Assembly: GCA_964573475.1 (NCBI GenBank)
Contig: CAZNJT010000012.1
Coordinates: 1 to 26,823 of the forward strand
DNA length: 26,823 nucleotides
Reading direction: 5' to 3'
Source: CAVZKK01 sp964573475
GTDB lineage: Archaea > Thermoproteota > Bathyarchaeia > Bathyarchaeales > Bathycorpusculaceae
A program made the translations under genes and the position numbers. Each line of letters opens with the position of its first letter. Within the stretch, counting starts at the first letter, position 1. Positions 7,122 through 16,700 of this stretch are shown here, piece after piece. The notes beneath the pieces were generated by a model. The model ran no database searches. It was not told the origin of the DNA and saw only the letters and a list, made by a program, of their open reading frames with translations.

Positions 7122-8537
7122 CCATTTGGGCTTGCCGTATAGAAATTCTGCTAGAAACTTTGCAAACTCGCTATTTTTCTCATAAACCTCTGCTATTTCA
7201 TTATTAACAAAGATTTCGAATTCTTTGCATACTGTCTGCGAAATTTGCTCTGCAACACCTGCTCTTCTTCCCCCATCCCTCAATCTATCGCTAAGCAGTG
7301 CAACTGCATCGGTATATTTCCTCCGAATCTCCACGACCCATCTTCCATCTTCAATATAGGGTCCAGAAACCGTTCCCAAATTGTTCAGATGTTTCATCAG
7401 GAATTTTTCACATTCATGTTCCTTTTCTAGAGGTGGTCCAAAATGCTTCTTAATTGGCGGAAGAATACGTTGTTCAAGTTCAAATATGAACATGTTCAAA
7501 GTTTTTTCGTCGCTCCATGGAATATTTCGTAAAATGTTGAAATCGTTTAGCTGGACAAGTTTGCTTAAGGAACGTTGAGACTTGTAGAGTTGACCCCATA
7601 AAACGTCTGGAACAGCGTCCACCTTTCCAAAAGCTAAGAAAACAATCGTAGAGCCTCGTTTCTCTAATTCTCGTTTGAGTTCTTTCACGGTTAAGACAGT
7701 TGTTTCTGGCGGATAAAAGAACTTTAAATTCGAATTTTTTAGGAAGGCCCTTGCAGCGGCTACGAAAGTGTAGAGTTTATGCGGTTGCACCGCAGAAGCT
7801 ACGTTTCTTCCCTTGTCTACTGGATCAACAATTACGAGCGGTTCTTTGAATAGAAGCTGTAGTTCGTCCTCTCTTTCCTTGTAATAGTTTTCAATGTCTA
7901 TGATTATTCTTTGTTTATGCTGGGCAAATGTTTTTAGCGTTTTTATGAAGGATTTACAATGTAATATTAGGAGTTCGCATAGGTAGCCGCTGAACCCGCC
8001 GATTTTTATTTCTGCGCCATAAACATCTATTCCATTCATGAATTTCTTTAATAAGCGCACTTCGCTCCGCATCTGTTCATTCAAATGTTTTTTAACGTAG
8101 TCCGTGTGATGCGGTGTTCTGTCTGTGGCGCTTAACCACTCTCTCCTCTTGACATTATAGCAGGGCACAATATTCACTCTAACACCGTCAACTATTGCCT
8201 CAAGGTAGGGATGCTCAGCGAACCTTTCAATCTGTTCTGAGCCTTCTGTGGCTTTTCTGGCTATTTTTAGGCATGTCTCTCCTAGAGATTTGCGGGGTAT
8301 CTTTGTTGAAACACGCATGAAAACGTCGATGTCTGGTTCTTCGCTGAGCCACGTGTCCTTCGCAACTGAGCCTTCTACGCGCACTTCGGTTTCGACGCCT
8401 AACTCTTTTGATGCAGAAACAACCTTCTTTTCTAGTTCTTTAGCTAAAGCCTCAATTTTAGCCCGTTCTCCTTTTTTCGGTGTAACCCGTTCTAAGACGG
8501 TTGTGCAAACTTTCTCAATTTTTCCTTGCATAAACAT
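7107..8537 (-). CDS. cca: Archaeal CCA-adding enzyme (class I tRNA nucleotidyltransferase)
   Basis: This enzyme adds or repairs the CCA end of tRNA without a template. The nucleotidyltransferase signature is GSVAKDTWL (56-64) followed by PDIDVF with catalytic Asp69 and Asp71. This is the archaeal class I form, distinct from the bacterial enzyme. The rest matches the central, tail and C-terminal RNA-binding regions. At 476 residues it is slightly longer than typical members of about 440. The second codon pair also offers an ATG at 8531; the upstream ATG at 8537 is kept. It lies 10 bp after the ThpR gene, so the two form a tRNA-maturation operon. It converges with uppP with a 15-bp overlap. Confidence 0.96.
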   Translation of the reverse strand: MFMQGKIEKVCTTVLERVTPKKGERAKIEALAKELEKKVVSASKELGVETEVRVEGSVAKDTWLSEEPDIDVFMRVSTKIPRKSLGETCLKIARKATEGSEQIERFAEHPYLEAIVDGVRVNIVPCYNVKRREWLSATDRTPHHTDYVKKHLNEQMRSEVRLLKKFMNGIDVYGAEIKIGGFSGYLCELLILHCKSFIKTLKTFAQHKQRIIIDIENYYKEREDELQLLFKEPLVIVDPVDKGRNVASAVQPHKLYTFVAAARAFLKNSNLKFFYPPETTVLTVKELKRELEKRGSTIVFLAFGKVDAVPDVLWGQLYKSQRSLSKLVQLNDFNILRNIPWSDEKTLNMFIFELEQRILPPIKKHFGPPLEKEHECEKFLMKHLNNLGTVSGPYIEDGRWVVEIRRKYTDAVALLSDRLRDGGRRAGVAEQISQTVCKEFEIFVNNEIAEVYEKNSEFAKFLAEFLYGKPKWLEAS

Positions 8538-8547
8538 GCCCTTTTCT

Positions 8548-9117
8548 CTATTCTTGTGGGCAAAACTCTTTAAGGGTTGAGTAGATGGGGCCTTTCGGTG
8601 TTAAATCACTTCTTTTAAGCCTTAAACACTGAGCTCTAACGATTCCGAATTCATAATTGACATTTTCGGTGACGCATTTGCCAAGTTCAGCCTTATTTCT
8701 TCCAGATTTTACTCTGGCAATTGTTAGGTGGGGGCTAAAGCCTTTGGGGTCTGGTGCAAATCCTAAACTGCGCAGACTGGGCTCTAGTTGATTGAAAATG
8801 CTTCGCAATTGGTCGGCGCCTTGGGTCATTCCAGCCCATAATACCCTTGGATAGCGCAGATTTGGGAAGGCGCCAATCCCATGAATTTTGACGTCAAAGA
8901 TGGTAAACTGAACCTTTTTCATTTCTTCATGGATTTTTTCAACCATAGGTGTGGTGATGTTTCCGAGAAATCGCAAGGTTATGTGAATGTTTTTTGGTTC
9001 AACAAGTTTCAAGTCTGCTCCAGTTTTAGCTAGGAGGTTCTGCACGTCTGTTATTCTCTTCAGAATTGATTCGCTGTCCATGTCAAAGGCTATGAAACTT
9101 CTTATTGTTTCCGACAT
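8548..9117 (-). CDS. thpR: RNA 2',3'-cyclic phosphodiesterase ThpR (LigT/2H family)
   Basis: This is a 2H phosphoesterase, cytoplasmic. It opens 2',3'-cyclic phosphates on RNA to 2'-phosphates and can ligate 2'-5' RNA ends in vitro. The two catalytic motifs are HITL at 45-48 and HLTI at 130-133, in the usual spacing. The 189-residue length is normal. The ATG at 9117 has GGAAT-type purines upstream on the minus strand. It is the first gene of the operon with the CCA-adding enzyme and shares a roughly 100-bp divergent promoter region with the UPF0200-type gene. This coupling with tRNA end repair supports a role in tRNA halves or end processing, as inference. Confidence 0.95.
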   Translation of the reverse strand: MSETIRSFIAFDMDSESILKRITDVQNLLAKTGADLKLVEPKNIHITLRFLGNITTPMVEKIHEEMKKVQFTIFDVKIHGIGAFPNLRYPRVLWAGMTQGADQLRSIFNQLEPSLRSLGFAPDPKGFSPHLTIARVKSGRNKAELGKCVTENVNYEFGIVRAQCLRLKRSDLTPKGPIYSTLKEFCPQE

Positions 9118-9157
9118 CGTTATTCCTTCGCATATTTTTTGCTTCTCTTCCTCATAA

Positions 9158-9168
9158 ATGCTTTTAAT
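9158..9168 (+). promoter_or_regulatory. TATA-like box of the divergent promoter region
   Basis: GCTTTTAATG-type sequence about 50-60 bp before the UPF0200-type gene. A second TATA-like stretch on the minus strand (near 9150-9160) would serve thpR. The two promoters would be back to back. Confidence 0.35.
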
Positions 9169-9218
9169 GTAAAAAACTATCTGTTAATAGCCAGATACAT
9201 CAGCAAAAAGGGTGCAAA

Positions 9219-9785
9219 ATGACTGTTGATAAAGTTGTTGTGGGTTTGGCTGGAATGCCAGGAGCCGGAAAATCAGTAGTTGTCGCTGTTGCAAAAGGAA
9301 GCGATTACGGAGTCGTGGTGATGGGTGATGTGGTGAGAGAAGAAGCGGAAAAGAGACACTTAGAGCCGAGCCCAAAAAATCTTGGAAAAATAATGCTTGA
9401 ATTAAGGCAAAAAGAAGGAAACAGCATCATAGCAAAAAGATGCATCCCAAAAATAGAAAACACAAAAGAAAACAAAGTTATTGTGGACGGCATAAGAAGC
9501 CCAAGCGAAGTTGAAGAGTTCAAAAAGCATTTTTCAAAATTTAGCCTTATAGCTATTCATTCATCCCCAGAAACAAGATTCAAACGGCTTTATCACCGCC
9601 AAAGAAGCGACGACCCAGAAAATTGGGAAATTTTTCATGAGAGGGATAAACGAGAGTTAAGCGTAGGATTAGGTAATGCTATCGCTATGGCTGAATATTT
9701 AATAGTGAACGAGGAAGAGCGAGAAGTCGTTAAAGAAAAAATTAGGAAAGTTCTAAGGAAAGTTGAAGAAAAATGGATGAAATAA
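9219..9785 (+). CDS. UPF0200-type archaeal nucleotide kinase-like P-loop protein
   Basis: This is a P-loop NTPase of the archaeal UPF0200 family, related to dephospho-CoA kinase and adenylate-kinase-like enzymes. The Walker A is GMPGAGKS at 12-19 near the N-terminus. A lid-like basic segment FKRLYHRQRSDDPENW lies in the middle, and DGIRSPSEVEEF sits where a Walker B-like strand ends. The 188-residue length is typical. The ATG follows GGTGCAAA, a usual ribosome site. Its 3' end overlaps the next gene by 13 bp, an arrangement common for UPF0200 and UPF0201 genes in archaea. Its true substrate is not established. Confidence 0.85.
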   Translation: MTVDKVVVGLAGMPGAGKSVVVAVAKGSDYGVVVMGDVVREEAEKRHLEPSPKNLGKIMLELRQKEGNSIIAKRCIPKIENTKENKVIVDGIRSPSEVEEFKKHFSKFSLIAIHSSPETRFKRLYHRQRSDDPENWEIFHERDKRELSVGLGNAIAMAEYLIVNEEEREVVKEKIRKVLRKVEEKWMK

Positions 9786-10174
9786 GTATTTACGTGGAAG
9801 TTGAAATTAACCCCACAGAATCCGAAGACAAAGTGAAACAGGCTGTTGAAAACATTTTCGGTAGCATAACCATACAGATAAAACCTTTACAAAAAGGAAA
9901 ACTCTTAACTGCTGAAGCCAAAGAGCTTGAAGCGCTTACCAAACTTTACAATTTATTGCGTAGAGAACGCATTCGTAACGCTACCAGAGGAGCCCTTTTC
10001 AAAGGAATTGACGGAAAAACCATAAACTTCTGTTTGAACAAGCAGGTTGCGTTTGCGGGGCATGTTTCCTTTTCTAAGGAAGTGGCAGAATCGCCATTAG
10101 GACCGATAAAGGTTAAAATAGAATGTGAAAACCCAAGAGAACTCATCGACTGGCTTGCCCCAAAAACTGTTTAG
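9773..10174 (+). CDS. UPF0201-type RNA-binding protein
   Basis: This 133-residue protein resembles archaeal UPF0201/COG1931, small RNA-binding-domain proteins of the ribosomal L5-like fold. It shows an N-terminal beta strand ISIYVEVEINPTES, a helical stretch through about 65 with RRERIRNATRGAL, then KQVAFAGHVSFS and the terminal ENPRELIDWLAP. It is cytoplasmic, without signal or membrane segments. It starts 13 bp inside the UPF0200-type gene and is followed directly by the M20 peptidase gene, so all three are co-transcribed. The function is not established; RNA binding is inferred from the family. Confidence 0.85.
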   Translation: MDEISIYVEVEINPTESEDKVKQAVENIFGSITIQIKPLQKGKLLTAEAKELEALTKLYNLLRRERIRNATRGALFKGIDGKTINFCLNKQVAFAGHVSFSKEVAESPLGPIKVKIECENPRELIDWLAPKTV

Positions 10175-10183
10175 GTGATAAAA

Positions 10184-11539
10184 ATGAGTTTAGAAAAAGT
10201 TTACAAATACATTGATGCTCATACCAACGGTTTTGTTGAAGACCTCGTTAAGCTTGTTAAACAACCTAGCGTTTCGGCAAGAGGCGAAGGAATAGAAGCA
10301 TGCGCAAAACTCGTAGATGAAATGATGCAGGAAATAGGACTTTCAACAAGAATTTTCAAAAGTGAAAAGGGAAATCAAGTTGTTTACGGAGAAAAATTGT
10401 CCAAAAAATCCGGCAAAACTCTTCTCTTTTATGACCATTACGATGTGCAACCACCAGAACCTCTGGAAAAATGGACACATGAACCATTTAGTGGCAAAAT
10501 AGTCAACGGAAAAATTTATGGAAGAGGAGCATCGGACAACAAAGGCAACTTTGTCTCGAGGCTGAAGGCTGTTCAGACATTACTAGAAGTTACTGGCAAT
10601 GTGCCCGTTAACATAAAATTTTTCGTTGACGGAGAAGAAGAAATTGGAAGCCCCCATCTTGAACCAATAATAAAGAAGTATAAGAATTTCTTTTCTGCCG
10701 ACGCAGCCATCTGGGAGTTCGGCGGCACAGATAGACGTGGCAGACCAAATCTATACCTAGGACTAAAGGGAATTTTATCCATTGAAATAAAAGCTAGTGG
10801 CGCTTCTAAAGATGTTCATTCCGCAAATGCACCAATAATCCCGAATCCTGCTTGGCGCCTCATTTGGGCATTGAACCTTTTAAAAGATAAGGAAGAAAAC
10901 GTTTTGATCCCAGACTTTTACGAAAATGTTGTGAATCTCTCTTCCGAAGAAATTGGATGTTTAAAAAATATTCCCTTTGAAGAAGAGGAAACTAAGAAAG
11001 AGTTAGATCTAAAGGAATTCTTGCAAAACAGGTCTGGATTAGAAGCTCTGAAAGCATTGTTAAGTCAGCCCACATGCACAATTAACGGTTTTGTATCGGG
11101 ATATACTGGCAAGGGCTCCAAAACTGTTTTGCCACACGAAGCCATAGCGAAACTTGATTTCCGACTAGTTCCAAACCAAAAATCCAATGAAATTTACCGA
11201 AAACTTGTTATGCATTTGAAAAAGCATGGTTTTGGAGATTTAGAAATAATTAAACATGGCTCCACTGAGCCAACAAAAACACCAATTAATCACCCCTTTG
11301 TGAAGTTAGTTGCAGAAACAGCGAAGAAAGTTTATAGAAAGAGGGTTGTGATTTATCCTATTAGTGCGGGTTCTGGACCTATGCATTTATTCCGCAACTT
11401 TCTAGGATATCCAGTTGTTTCGGTTGGATGCAGTCATCCAGAGGCTAACACGCATGCGCCTAATGAAAACTTGAAAATTGAGAGTTTCATTAAGGGAACA
11501 AAGTTTATTGCAACATTAATTGATGACTTCGCTTTATGA
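10184..11539 (+). CDS. M20-family metallopeptidase (dipeptidase-like)
   Basis: This is a two-metal amidohydrolase-like peptidase, similar to carnosinase/PepV-type dipeptidases. Visible ligands are His85 and Asp87 in YDHYDVQP, the bridging Asp118 in GRGASDNKGN, and the catalytic Glu152 plus metal Glu153 in DGEEEIGS. A late His lies in NTHAPNEN. The inserted dimerisation/lid domain (about 200-330) includes SGYTGKGSKTVLPHEA, a family-typical segment. The ATG at 10184 was chosen because AGGTGA lies 4-10 nt upstream; a GTG at 10175 is part of that ribosome site. It follows the UPF0201-type gene at once and precedes the MBL gene by about 12 bp. The substrate is unknown; a cytosolic peptide is likely. 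Confidence 0.93.
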   Translation: MSLEKVYKYIDAHTNGFVEDLVKLVKQPSVSARGEGIEACAKLVDEMMQEIGLSTRIFKSEKGNQVVYGEKLSKKSGKTLLFYDHYDVQPPEPLEKWTHEPFSGKIVNGKIYGRGASDNKGNFVSRLKAVQTLLEVTGNVPVNIKFFVDGEEEIGSPHLEPIIKKYKNFFSADAAIWEFGGTDRRGRPNLYLGLKGILSIEIKASGASKDVHSANAPIIPNPAWRLIWALNLLKDKEENVLIPDFYENVVNLSSEEIGCLKNIPFEEEETKKELDLKEFLQNRSGLEALKALLSQPTCTINGFVSGYTGKGSKTVLPHEAIAKLDFRLVPNQKSNEIYRKLVMHLKKHGFGDLEIIKHGSTEPTKTPINHPFVKLVAETAKKVYRKRVVIYPISAGSGPMHLFRNFLGYPVVSVGCSHPEANTHAPNENLKIESFIKGTKFIATLIDDFAL

Positions 11540-11551
11540 ACGGTGCTGATT

Positions 11552-12553
11552 TTGTCTGTAAAAGCTACACTAACCCATAGAGGAGCTGTTCTGCTTGGAA
11601 AGAATGTTGCTTGCGATGCTTTTGACGAATCTAAACCATTAAGGGTTGTTACACATGCTCATGCTGACCACATGATAGGTTTGCAACAAAGCCTAAGAAC
11701 ATGCGAAAAAGTCTTGATGACCAAACCCACAAAAGATTTAATTGATGTTATGAGGAGCCCACTTTTTCTGATGGGTGGCTTCGTGGAGACGCTTGATTAT
11801 GGTAAAACTCTTCAATACGAGGAGGAGCGCATAACTTTTTTCCATGCTGATCACATTTTAGGCGCGGCTCAAGCACTTGTTGAAGACGTGGAGGGAACAA
11901 GGATTGTTTATACAGGAGATTTTAGGGTTGATGGGACTCCGATTTTGGATACTGATTTGCTTGTTATGGAAGCCACCTATGGAAGCCCAGCGTGTAAACG
12001 CTCGTTTAAGAAGGACGTTAAGGATTTGCTTGTTTCCATAGTGGAAAAAGGATTGAAGCATGGCACAGTGTACGTTTTTGGTTACCACGGCAAACTTCAA
12101 GAAGTTATGCAAATTCTGCACGAAACTGGCGTTAAAGCTCCCTTTGTTGCTCCTGAAAGGGTTTTCCATGTTTCTAGGGTTTGCGAACAGCACGGTATGC
12201 GCCTTGGACGCTTAATGCTTTCTGAAGAAAGGGAAGCTAGGGAGCTGTTGGAAAGAAATTTGCCTTGCATAGCCTTTTATCATATGGGTTCGAGAAGTAA
12301 AGTTGGTCGATGTGGTTTTCGTGTTTATGTGAGCGGTTGGGAGTTTGATTCTCCATGTCGTGAAATTGCTGATAAGGAGTATGTTATAGCTTTAAGCGAT
12401 CATTCGGATTTTGACGGGTTAATGGAGTATGTTAGACGTTCAAAGCCTAAGTTTGTGATTACAGATAATTTTCGCATCGGTTATGCAGAGACGTTAGCTA
12501 GGGAGATTCGAAAGCATTTCGGAATTTCTGCCGTGGCACTTCCAAAAAGATAA
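11552..12553 (+). CDS. Metallo-beta-lactamase-fold nuclease-like protein (COG1236-like)
   Basis: This has a metallo-beta-lactamase fold with the metal motif HAHADH (His35, His37, Asp39, His40). Further ligands are in FHADHILGAAQ, in YTGDFRVDG and in SDHSDF. It resembles archaeal mRNA 3'-end-processing exonuclease-like proteins and the SNM1/Artemis group, which act on RNA or DNA ends. At about 333 residues it is shorter than full beta-CASP nucleases (usually over 400), though C-terminal GSRSKVGRCGFRVYVSG resembles the end of that group. The TTG at 11552 is preferred because GGTG lies 6-9 nt upstream; a GTG at 11543 is itself part of that site. It ends the operon with the M20 peptidase. Confidence 0.85.
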   Translation: MSVKATLTHRGAVLLGKNVACDAFDESKPLRVVTHAHADHMIGLQQSLRTCEKVLMTKPTKDLIDVMRSPLFLMGGFVETLDYGKTLQYEEERITFFHADHILGAAQALVEDVEGTRIVYTGDFRVDGTPILDTDLLVMEATYGSPACKRSFKKDVKDLLVSIVEKGLKHGTVYVFGYHGKLQEVMQILHETGVKAPFVAPERVFHVSRVCEQHGMRLGRLMLSEEREARELLERNLPCIAFYHMGSRSKVGRCGFRVYVSGWEFDSPCREIADKEYVIALSDHSDFDGLMEYVRRSKPKFVITDNFRIGYAETLAREIRKHFGISAVALPKR

Positions 12554-12642
12554 TTTTCAGCATTAAAATGAATATGTGCCGGTGGATCCTTCTACTTCTA
12601 AATATTTTACTGTAATTCAGATTTGGATTCCGAATTCATACG

Positions 12643-12656
12643 ACTTAAATAAAAAG
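12643..12656 (+). promoter_or_regulatory. TATA-like box of the surface-protein operon
   Basis: ACTTAAATAAAAAG is an AT-rich TATA match. Transcription would begin near 12673, between the MBL gene and the ATG at 12690. This favours the ATG over a GTG at 12576 that lies upstream of the box. Confidence 0.4.
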
Positions 12657-12689
12657 AAACCAGACATTGCATTGCGAGTGCGTACGGAA

Positions 12690-13211
12690 ATGCCTTCCCC
12701 ATTACAGCCAGAGTTCTTCGCACTGTTGGGCATAGACCTTTTCTTAGCAATAAGTATGCTGACATGCTTGCTTGATAGGCATTTTCCATCGCAACTGCCC
12801 TACGTATATCAGTTGGCGGCTTTAGTAGGTTTTGGACAGTTGCTTGTAAGCAAAGAGTTTATTATGTTATTCGGTGAGTACATGCGTTTCTGGTACAGCC
12901 TCATATACCTAATCGTTGCTTTGGCAAACATAGTTGCGGTCAATTTGTATCTTGGAATCGTGAAGAAACTGCTGAACTACGCAAGGGTTTTCACGTTGAC
13001 GGTGACTCTTCCAGCTCTATCTTTGACTGCCCTCTTCTTGTTCAATTATGCTGAGGTTGCTATGCATCCGCTACTAATGGTTTCGCAAATGTCTTGGGGA
13101 GAGACTTTCACAGCTATAGCCTTTTGCACCTTCGTGGTGGGGGTAGGCGTATACGTCTTCGCAAGAATATGGAGAGACAACTTAAAGAAGAAAAAGGAGG
13201 TGAAACAATAA
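12690..13211 (+). CDS. Five-helix membrane protein, first gene of surface operon
   Basis: I do not recognise the family. From the ATG at 12690 it has 173 residues and five predicted membrane helices at about 9-28, 37-55, 67-91, 98-119 and 139-160. A lysine-rich tail, NLKKKKEVKQ, indicates a cytoplasmic C-terminus. The frame is open back to a GTG at 12576, which would add 38 hydrophilic residues, but that start lies upstream of the TATA-like box; a GTG at 12678 is also in frame. It carries the AGGAGGTGA ribosome site of the next gene (13195-13203) inside its 3' end. Its place before two exported beta-rich proteins suggests a role in their export, assembly or anchoring, which is inference. It does not look like a classical signal peptidase: no Ser-Lys or Ser-His motif stands out. 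Confidence 0.8.
   Translation: MPSPLQPEFFALLGIDLFLAISMLTCLLDRHFPSQLPYVYQLAALVGFGQLLVSKEFIMLFGEYMRFWYSLIYLIVALANIVAVNLYLGIVKKLLNYARVFTLTVTLPALSLTALFLFNYAEVAMHPLLMVSQMSWGETFTAIAFCTFVVGVGVYVFARIWRDNLKKKKEVKQ
13195..13203 (+). promoter_or_regulatory. Full-length Shine-Dalgarno site for the small exported protein
   Basis: AGGAGGTGA, a near-perfect complement of the 16S 3' end, lies 10-18 nt before the ATG at 13213. It is the strongest ribosome site in the operon and predicts high translation of the small exported protein. Confidence 0.6.
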
Positions 13212-13212
13212 A

Positions 13213-13743
13213 ATGAAGACAAGTTTCAGGAAAAGTCTCAAACTGATAGCGTTGCTGATAACATCATTGCTAATTGCGACAGTAAGCGCAGCCGCATACG
13301 TTACGCTACAATGGACAAACACAGCAACAGTTGCTGCAAATCCTAAAGTGTGTTTCTTTGCATGGTCAGCTCCCACTACAAAGTTAAATACTTTTGACTA
13401 TGCTGTCAATATCTTTCCAAGCGTTAAAACGATAGATGAAAACATTACTCATGGTGTTTGGAATTGGGATACAGCGTCGCATGTCACATCTATGCGTTGG
13501 TATTCATTGACAAATTCTAGTAATATCGCCAGCCTCAATGTAACTGTTTACAACTCGACAACAACCATCTACTCGCAGTACTGGTCTTCAGTTCCGACGC
13601 TTCCGACAGGGTTCGTTCAGTTCAGTCCCAGTCCAATGGCTAACGGTAAATACGCAATATGGATCGAAATCACTGCGACATCTGGAGCTACTCTTGGTCA
13701 AAAGTCAGTGTTCACGTTTGAGATGAAGGTTGAGAATCCGTAA
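13213..13743 (+). CDS. Small exported beta-rich surface protein, 176 residues
   Basis: The N-terminus MKTSFRKSLK plus a hydrophobic core (about 11-27) ending VSAAAYV is a Sec signal peptide, with a likely AxA-type cleavage near 25-28. The mature part (about 28-176) is rich in Ser, Thr, Val and Tyr with alternating strands, as in a jelly-roll or Ig-like domain, and has several N-glycosylation sequons, such as NVT and NST. It ends VFTFEMKVENP. The signal followed at once by a beta domain recalls TasA/camelysin-like proteins and archaeal bundling pilins, which polymerise by strand exchange. That is a hypothesis from architecture, not a family match. It follows the membrane protein by 1 bp and has the strongest ribosome site of the operon. 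Confidence 0.85.
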   Translation: MKTSFRKSLKLIALLITSLLIATVSAAAYVTLQWTNTATVAANPKVCFFAWSAPTTKLNTFDYAVNIFPSVKTIDENITHGVWNWDTASHVTSMRWYSLTNSSNIASLNVTVYNSTTTIYSQYWSSVPTLPTGFVQFSPSPMANGKYAIWIEITATSGATLGQKSVFTFEMKVENP

Positions 13744-13748
13744 TTGAC

Positions 13749-13764
13749 CTTCCCCTTTTTTCAT
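13749..13764 (+). terminator. T-rich tract between the small and large surface genes
   Basis: CTTCCCCTTTTTTCATTTT-type pyrimidine tract directly after the small exported protein. Archaeal terminators are often just T-rich. It could cause partial termination, so that the small protein is made in excess over the large one. Confidence 0.3.
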
Positions 13765-13785
13765 TTTGGAAGGCAGTGATACGAG

Positions 13786-16700
13786 TTGAAACAAACTAGG
13801 ATGAAGTATGTAGTAACTATTCCCGAAATTGTTTTGCTAGTGGTAACTATTGTAACGCTTGCATTATTCGTCTCGATTTATCCAATAAAAGTCCTGTGGA
13901 AACCAGTTTTTGCAAATCCGGATACTCAAGCGTTTTATCCTTCGGACTACAACCTTTCTGGCTCAACTAAACTTGTTTCTGGAACGCTAACTAATCTACA
14001 ATCCGACGACAACGGGTATATGACCTTTCGGAGTTATGTTTCTGCTACTTCAACGACAACTAAAACAGAAGCTTTCATAGCTTACAGGAGTAATACCCTT
14101 AGCGGATTAAATTTCCCAAAAAATCGTACCTGGGATGGTGATGCAGCGGTATGGGGCGGTGAAAATGAGATGGATACCGCTGGAAGCCCTGTGAGAAGCG
14201 TAAGAACGGCAATTTGCCCAAAAGGTGAAAGAGCATTAGAAAAGATTGTTGTAACATTGTCTGATGATGGATACTTGGATGCTTATGTTTTTGATGGAAC
14301 TTCATGGAATGTGACTAATGATATAGGACAGGTATGGACAAGCGCTCCTACTGATGGGAGAAGACCTTATGATGTTATTTATGAACAATCTTCTGGTGAA
14401 GCTTTACTTGTTTATGGTACTACCGTTGCTGGCGGTGGAAATGATATAGCTTATAGAACTTGGTCTTTCGTTTCGGGTTGGGGCTCTGAACAATATTATG
14501 ATGATAGCGGTCATGCTAGCAAAATTACAGTCACATATGTCGTTTTAGCTTCAGATAAAAACTCAGATAAAATAGGGATGACATATATTGATAGCACAAA
14601 TAGTGATGCTAATGCTGTGATTTGGGATGGTTCTACATGGGGCAATTTTATTGAGATAACAGGAACTGTTGCAATAGCCACTGAAGAATGTATAGCAATA
14701 GAATCCGAATGTTTAAGTGGTGCATTTATGGCTGTTGCTGGAGAAGGGCAGTTTATAAGATGGGCAAGATTCACAACATCATGGTCTTCTTTAGGTATTT
14801 TTGACATAAACAGCGGTGCGACAACTGCTATGAATTGGCTAAAGTTGGCACAGTCACAAGGAAATAGACTTATGCTAACAAGTGTTGACGGCGCAACAGA
14901 CTTATGTACAGCGGTTTGGGATGAAGGAGTGTATGGTAATAGGCAATGGTCAACAGCAAGTAGCTCAATAGGCTCCATGACTGCCACCACCTCTGTTACA
15001 GCAATGCGGTTTACAGCACAAGCATCTAAATCAGTTACGAATATATTAGTTTACATACAGGCAGTATTAGCATCACCTGCATATAGATTTGGAATCGAAA
15101 CAAGTGCGACCACTTACCTGCCCAGTGGAACGTATGTTGGTGCGTCAAATTATGCTGTTTTCACTCCAACAGCAACAGGATGGTTGAATCTCACTTTACC
15201 TTCTTCTGCTTCATTGACAGCTGGAACAGTTTATCATGTAACTGTTAGGTATGATAGCGGAACGATAGGAACCTCTAATTATATTGCCTTGAGAAGAATG
15301 GGAACTTTAAAGAATAACTTCCGTGTTCAAGAAAACAAGATAGATTCGTGGCTAAACACTATATTTGGAACCACAATTCAGAATTATGAACCTGTGTTTA
15401 TCTTACGGTATAGTGATGCAACATACGAATCTATGCCATATGATACAGCAACAGCTCATAGTGTTTATGGTGTAAACTGGTTTTCTGAAAAATGGACACA
15501 GAGCGGTGCACAAATAATTACAGGTATAAACATTCCACTGGTTAAGGCACTTACTCCACCAGACAGTTTGTATGTTGTTTTGCGAAATGAGACTGACTCT
15601 CAAGATGTAGCGACAATTACCATTTCACAAGCAGATATTACCACAACTCTTCAATGGTATGAAAAATACTTTAGCTCTCCAGTCAGTTTGATAAACGGAA
15701 AAACATATAGGTTAATTCTCAAGTCACCTAGTTCAACTTCATCAAACTATTTTACTTGCAGAAGTCTTTCAACTGGGCAATCTGGAAGTTTAACTTATGA
15801 CGGAACAAACAGCGTTTATAGCGCATCCACGAATAGTGGTTCTTCTTGGACTGATACAACTACACGAGATTTGATATATATTATACTCAATGGTTCAACA
15901 TTGGGAGGAGGTTTTGTTATACATATCCCACATGATACTGGTGTTGATACAAATGCCCAAAGATGTGCAGATTTCGCATGGGAGTATCGTTCTCCACCGG
16001 CCTTCAGAAACCAGGGCTTACTTGTCTATGGAACAGCATCTGGTTCAATTGCGTGGCGTAGATTTCTGGCACCAAATTACATAACATCCGCAACAAGCCC
16101 AACAATGGCAGGGACTCATCCTTGGGTTCAGTTAAAGGGAAACACAAGGACTGTAAGCGGTGATATAATGATTTTAGGAGCGATCCTAAACTCAAATTTT
16201 GACCTTGGAGCAATAAAATGGGACGGAACGACTTTTGCAGTTATAGGAGATGCAACTTTTACAGCCGATACTGTTGTAACCACGTATGAATGCTTTGACT
16301 TGGAGTTTCACGCTTTCGGTGACCCAACAGAATTTACAAGCGAAGTTGAGTTTACAGGAACATCAAACACAGAACCATGGACACAGCTAGTATGGACAAT
16401 TGACAGCAGTTTCACAACAGAAGGTGTAACCGCAACGTTTCAACTATACAATTATCAAACTGGGCAATACCCAACCAGTGGAGATGGATATATGACTGCC
16501 ACAATTGGAACAACAGATGTCACCAAAACTCAGACAATAACAACCAATCCAACAAATTTCAGAGATGGTTCAGGAAACTGGAAAATTAACGTTACAGGAG
16601 TAAAAACAACACCCACGCAGTTTGATTGGAACGGTGATTTGGTTAAAATTGAAGTTACAGGGATTGTTCTCGCATGCAAACTAAACTTAAAGGTTATGGA

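Noticed and set aside
12576..12689. GTG start 38 codons upstream for the five-helix membrane protein
   Set aside because: A TATA-like box lies downstream of this GTG, and the extra residues are hydrophilic with no motif; ATG 12690 is preferred, though the longer form is possible.
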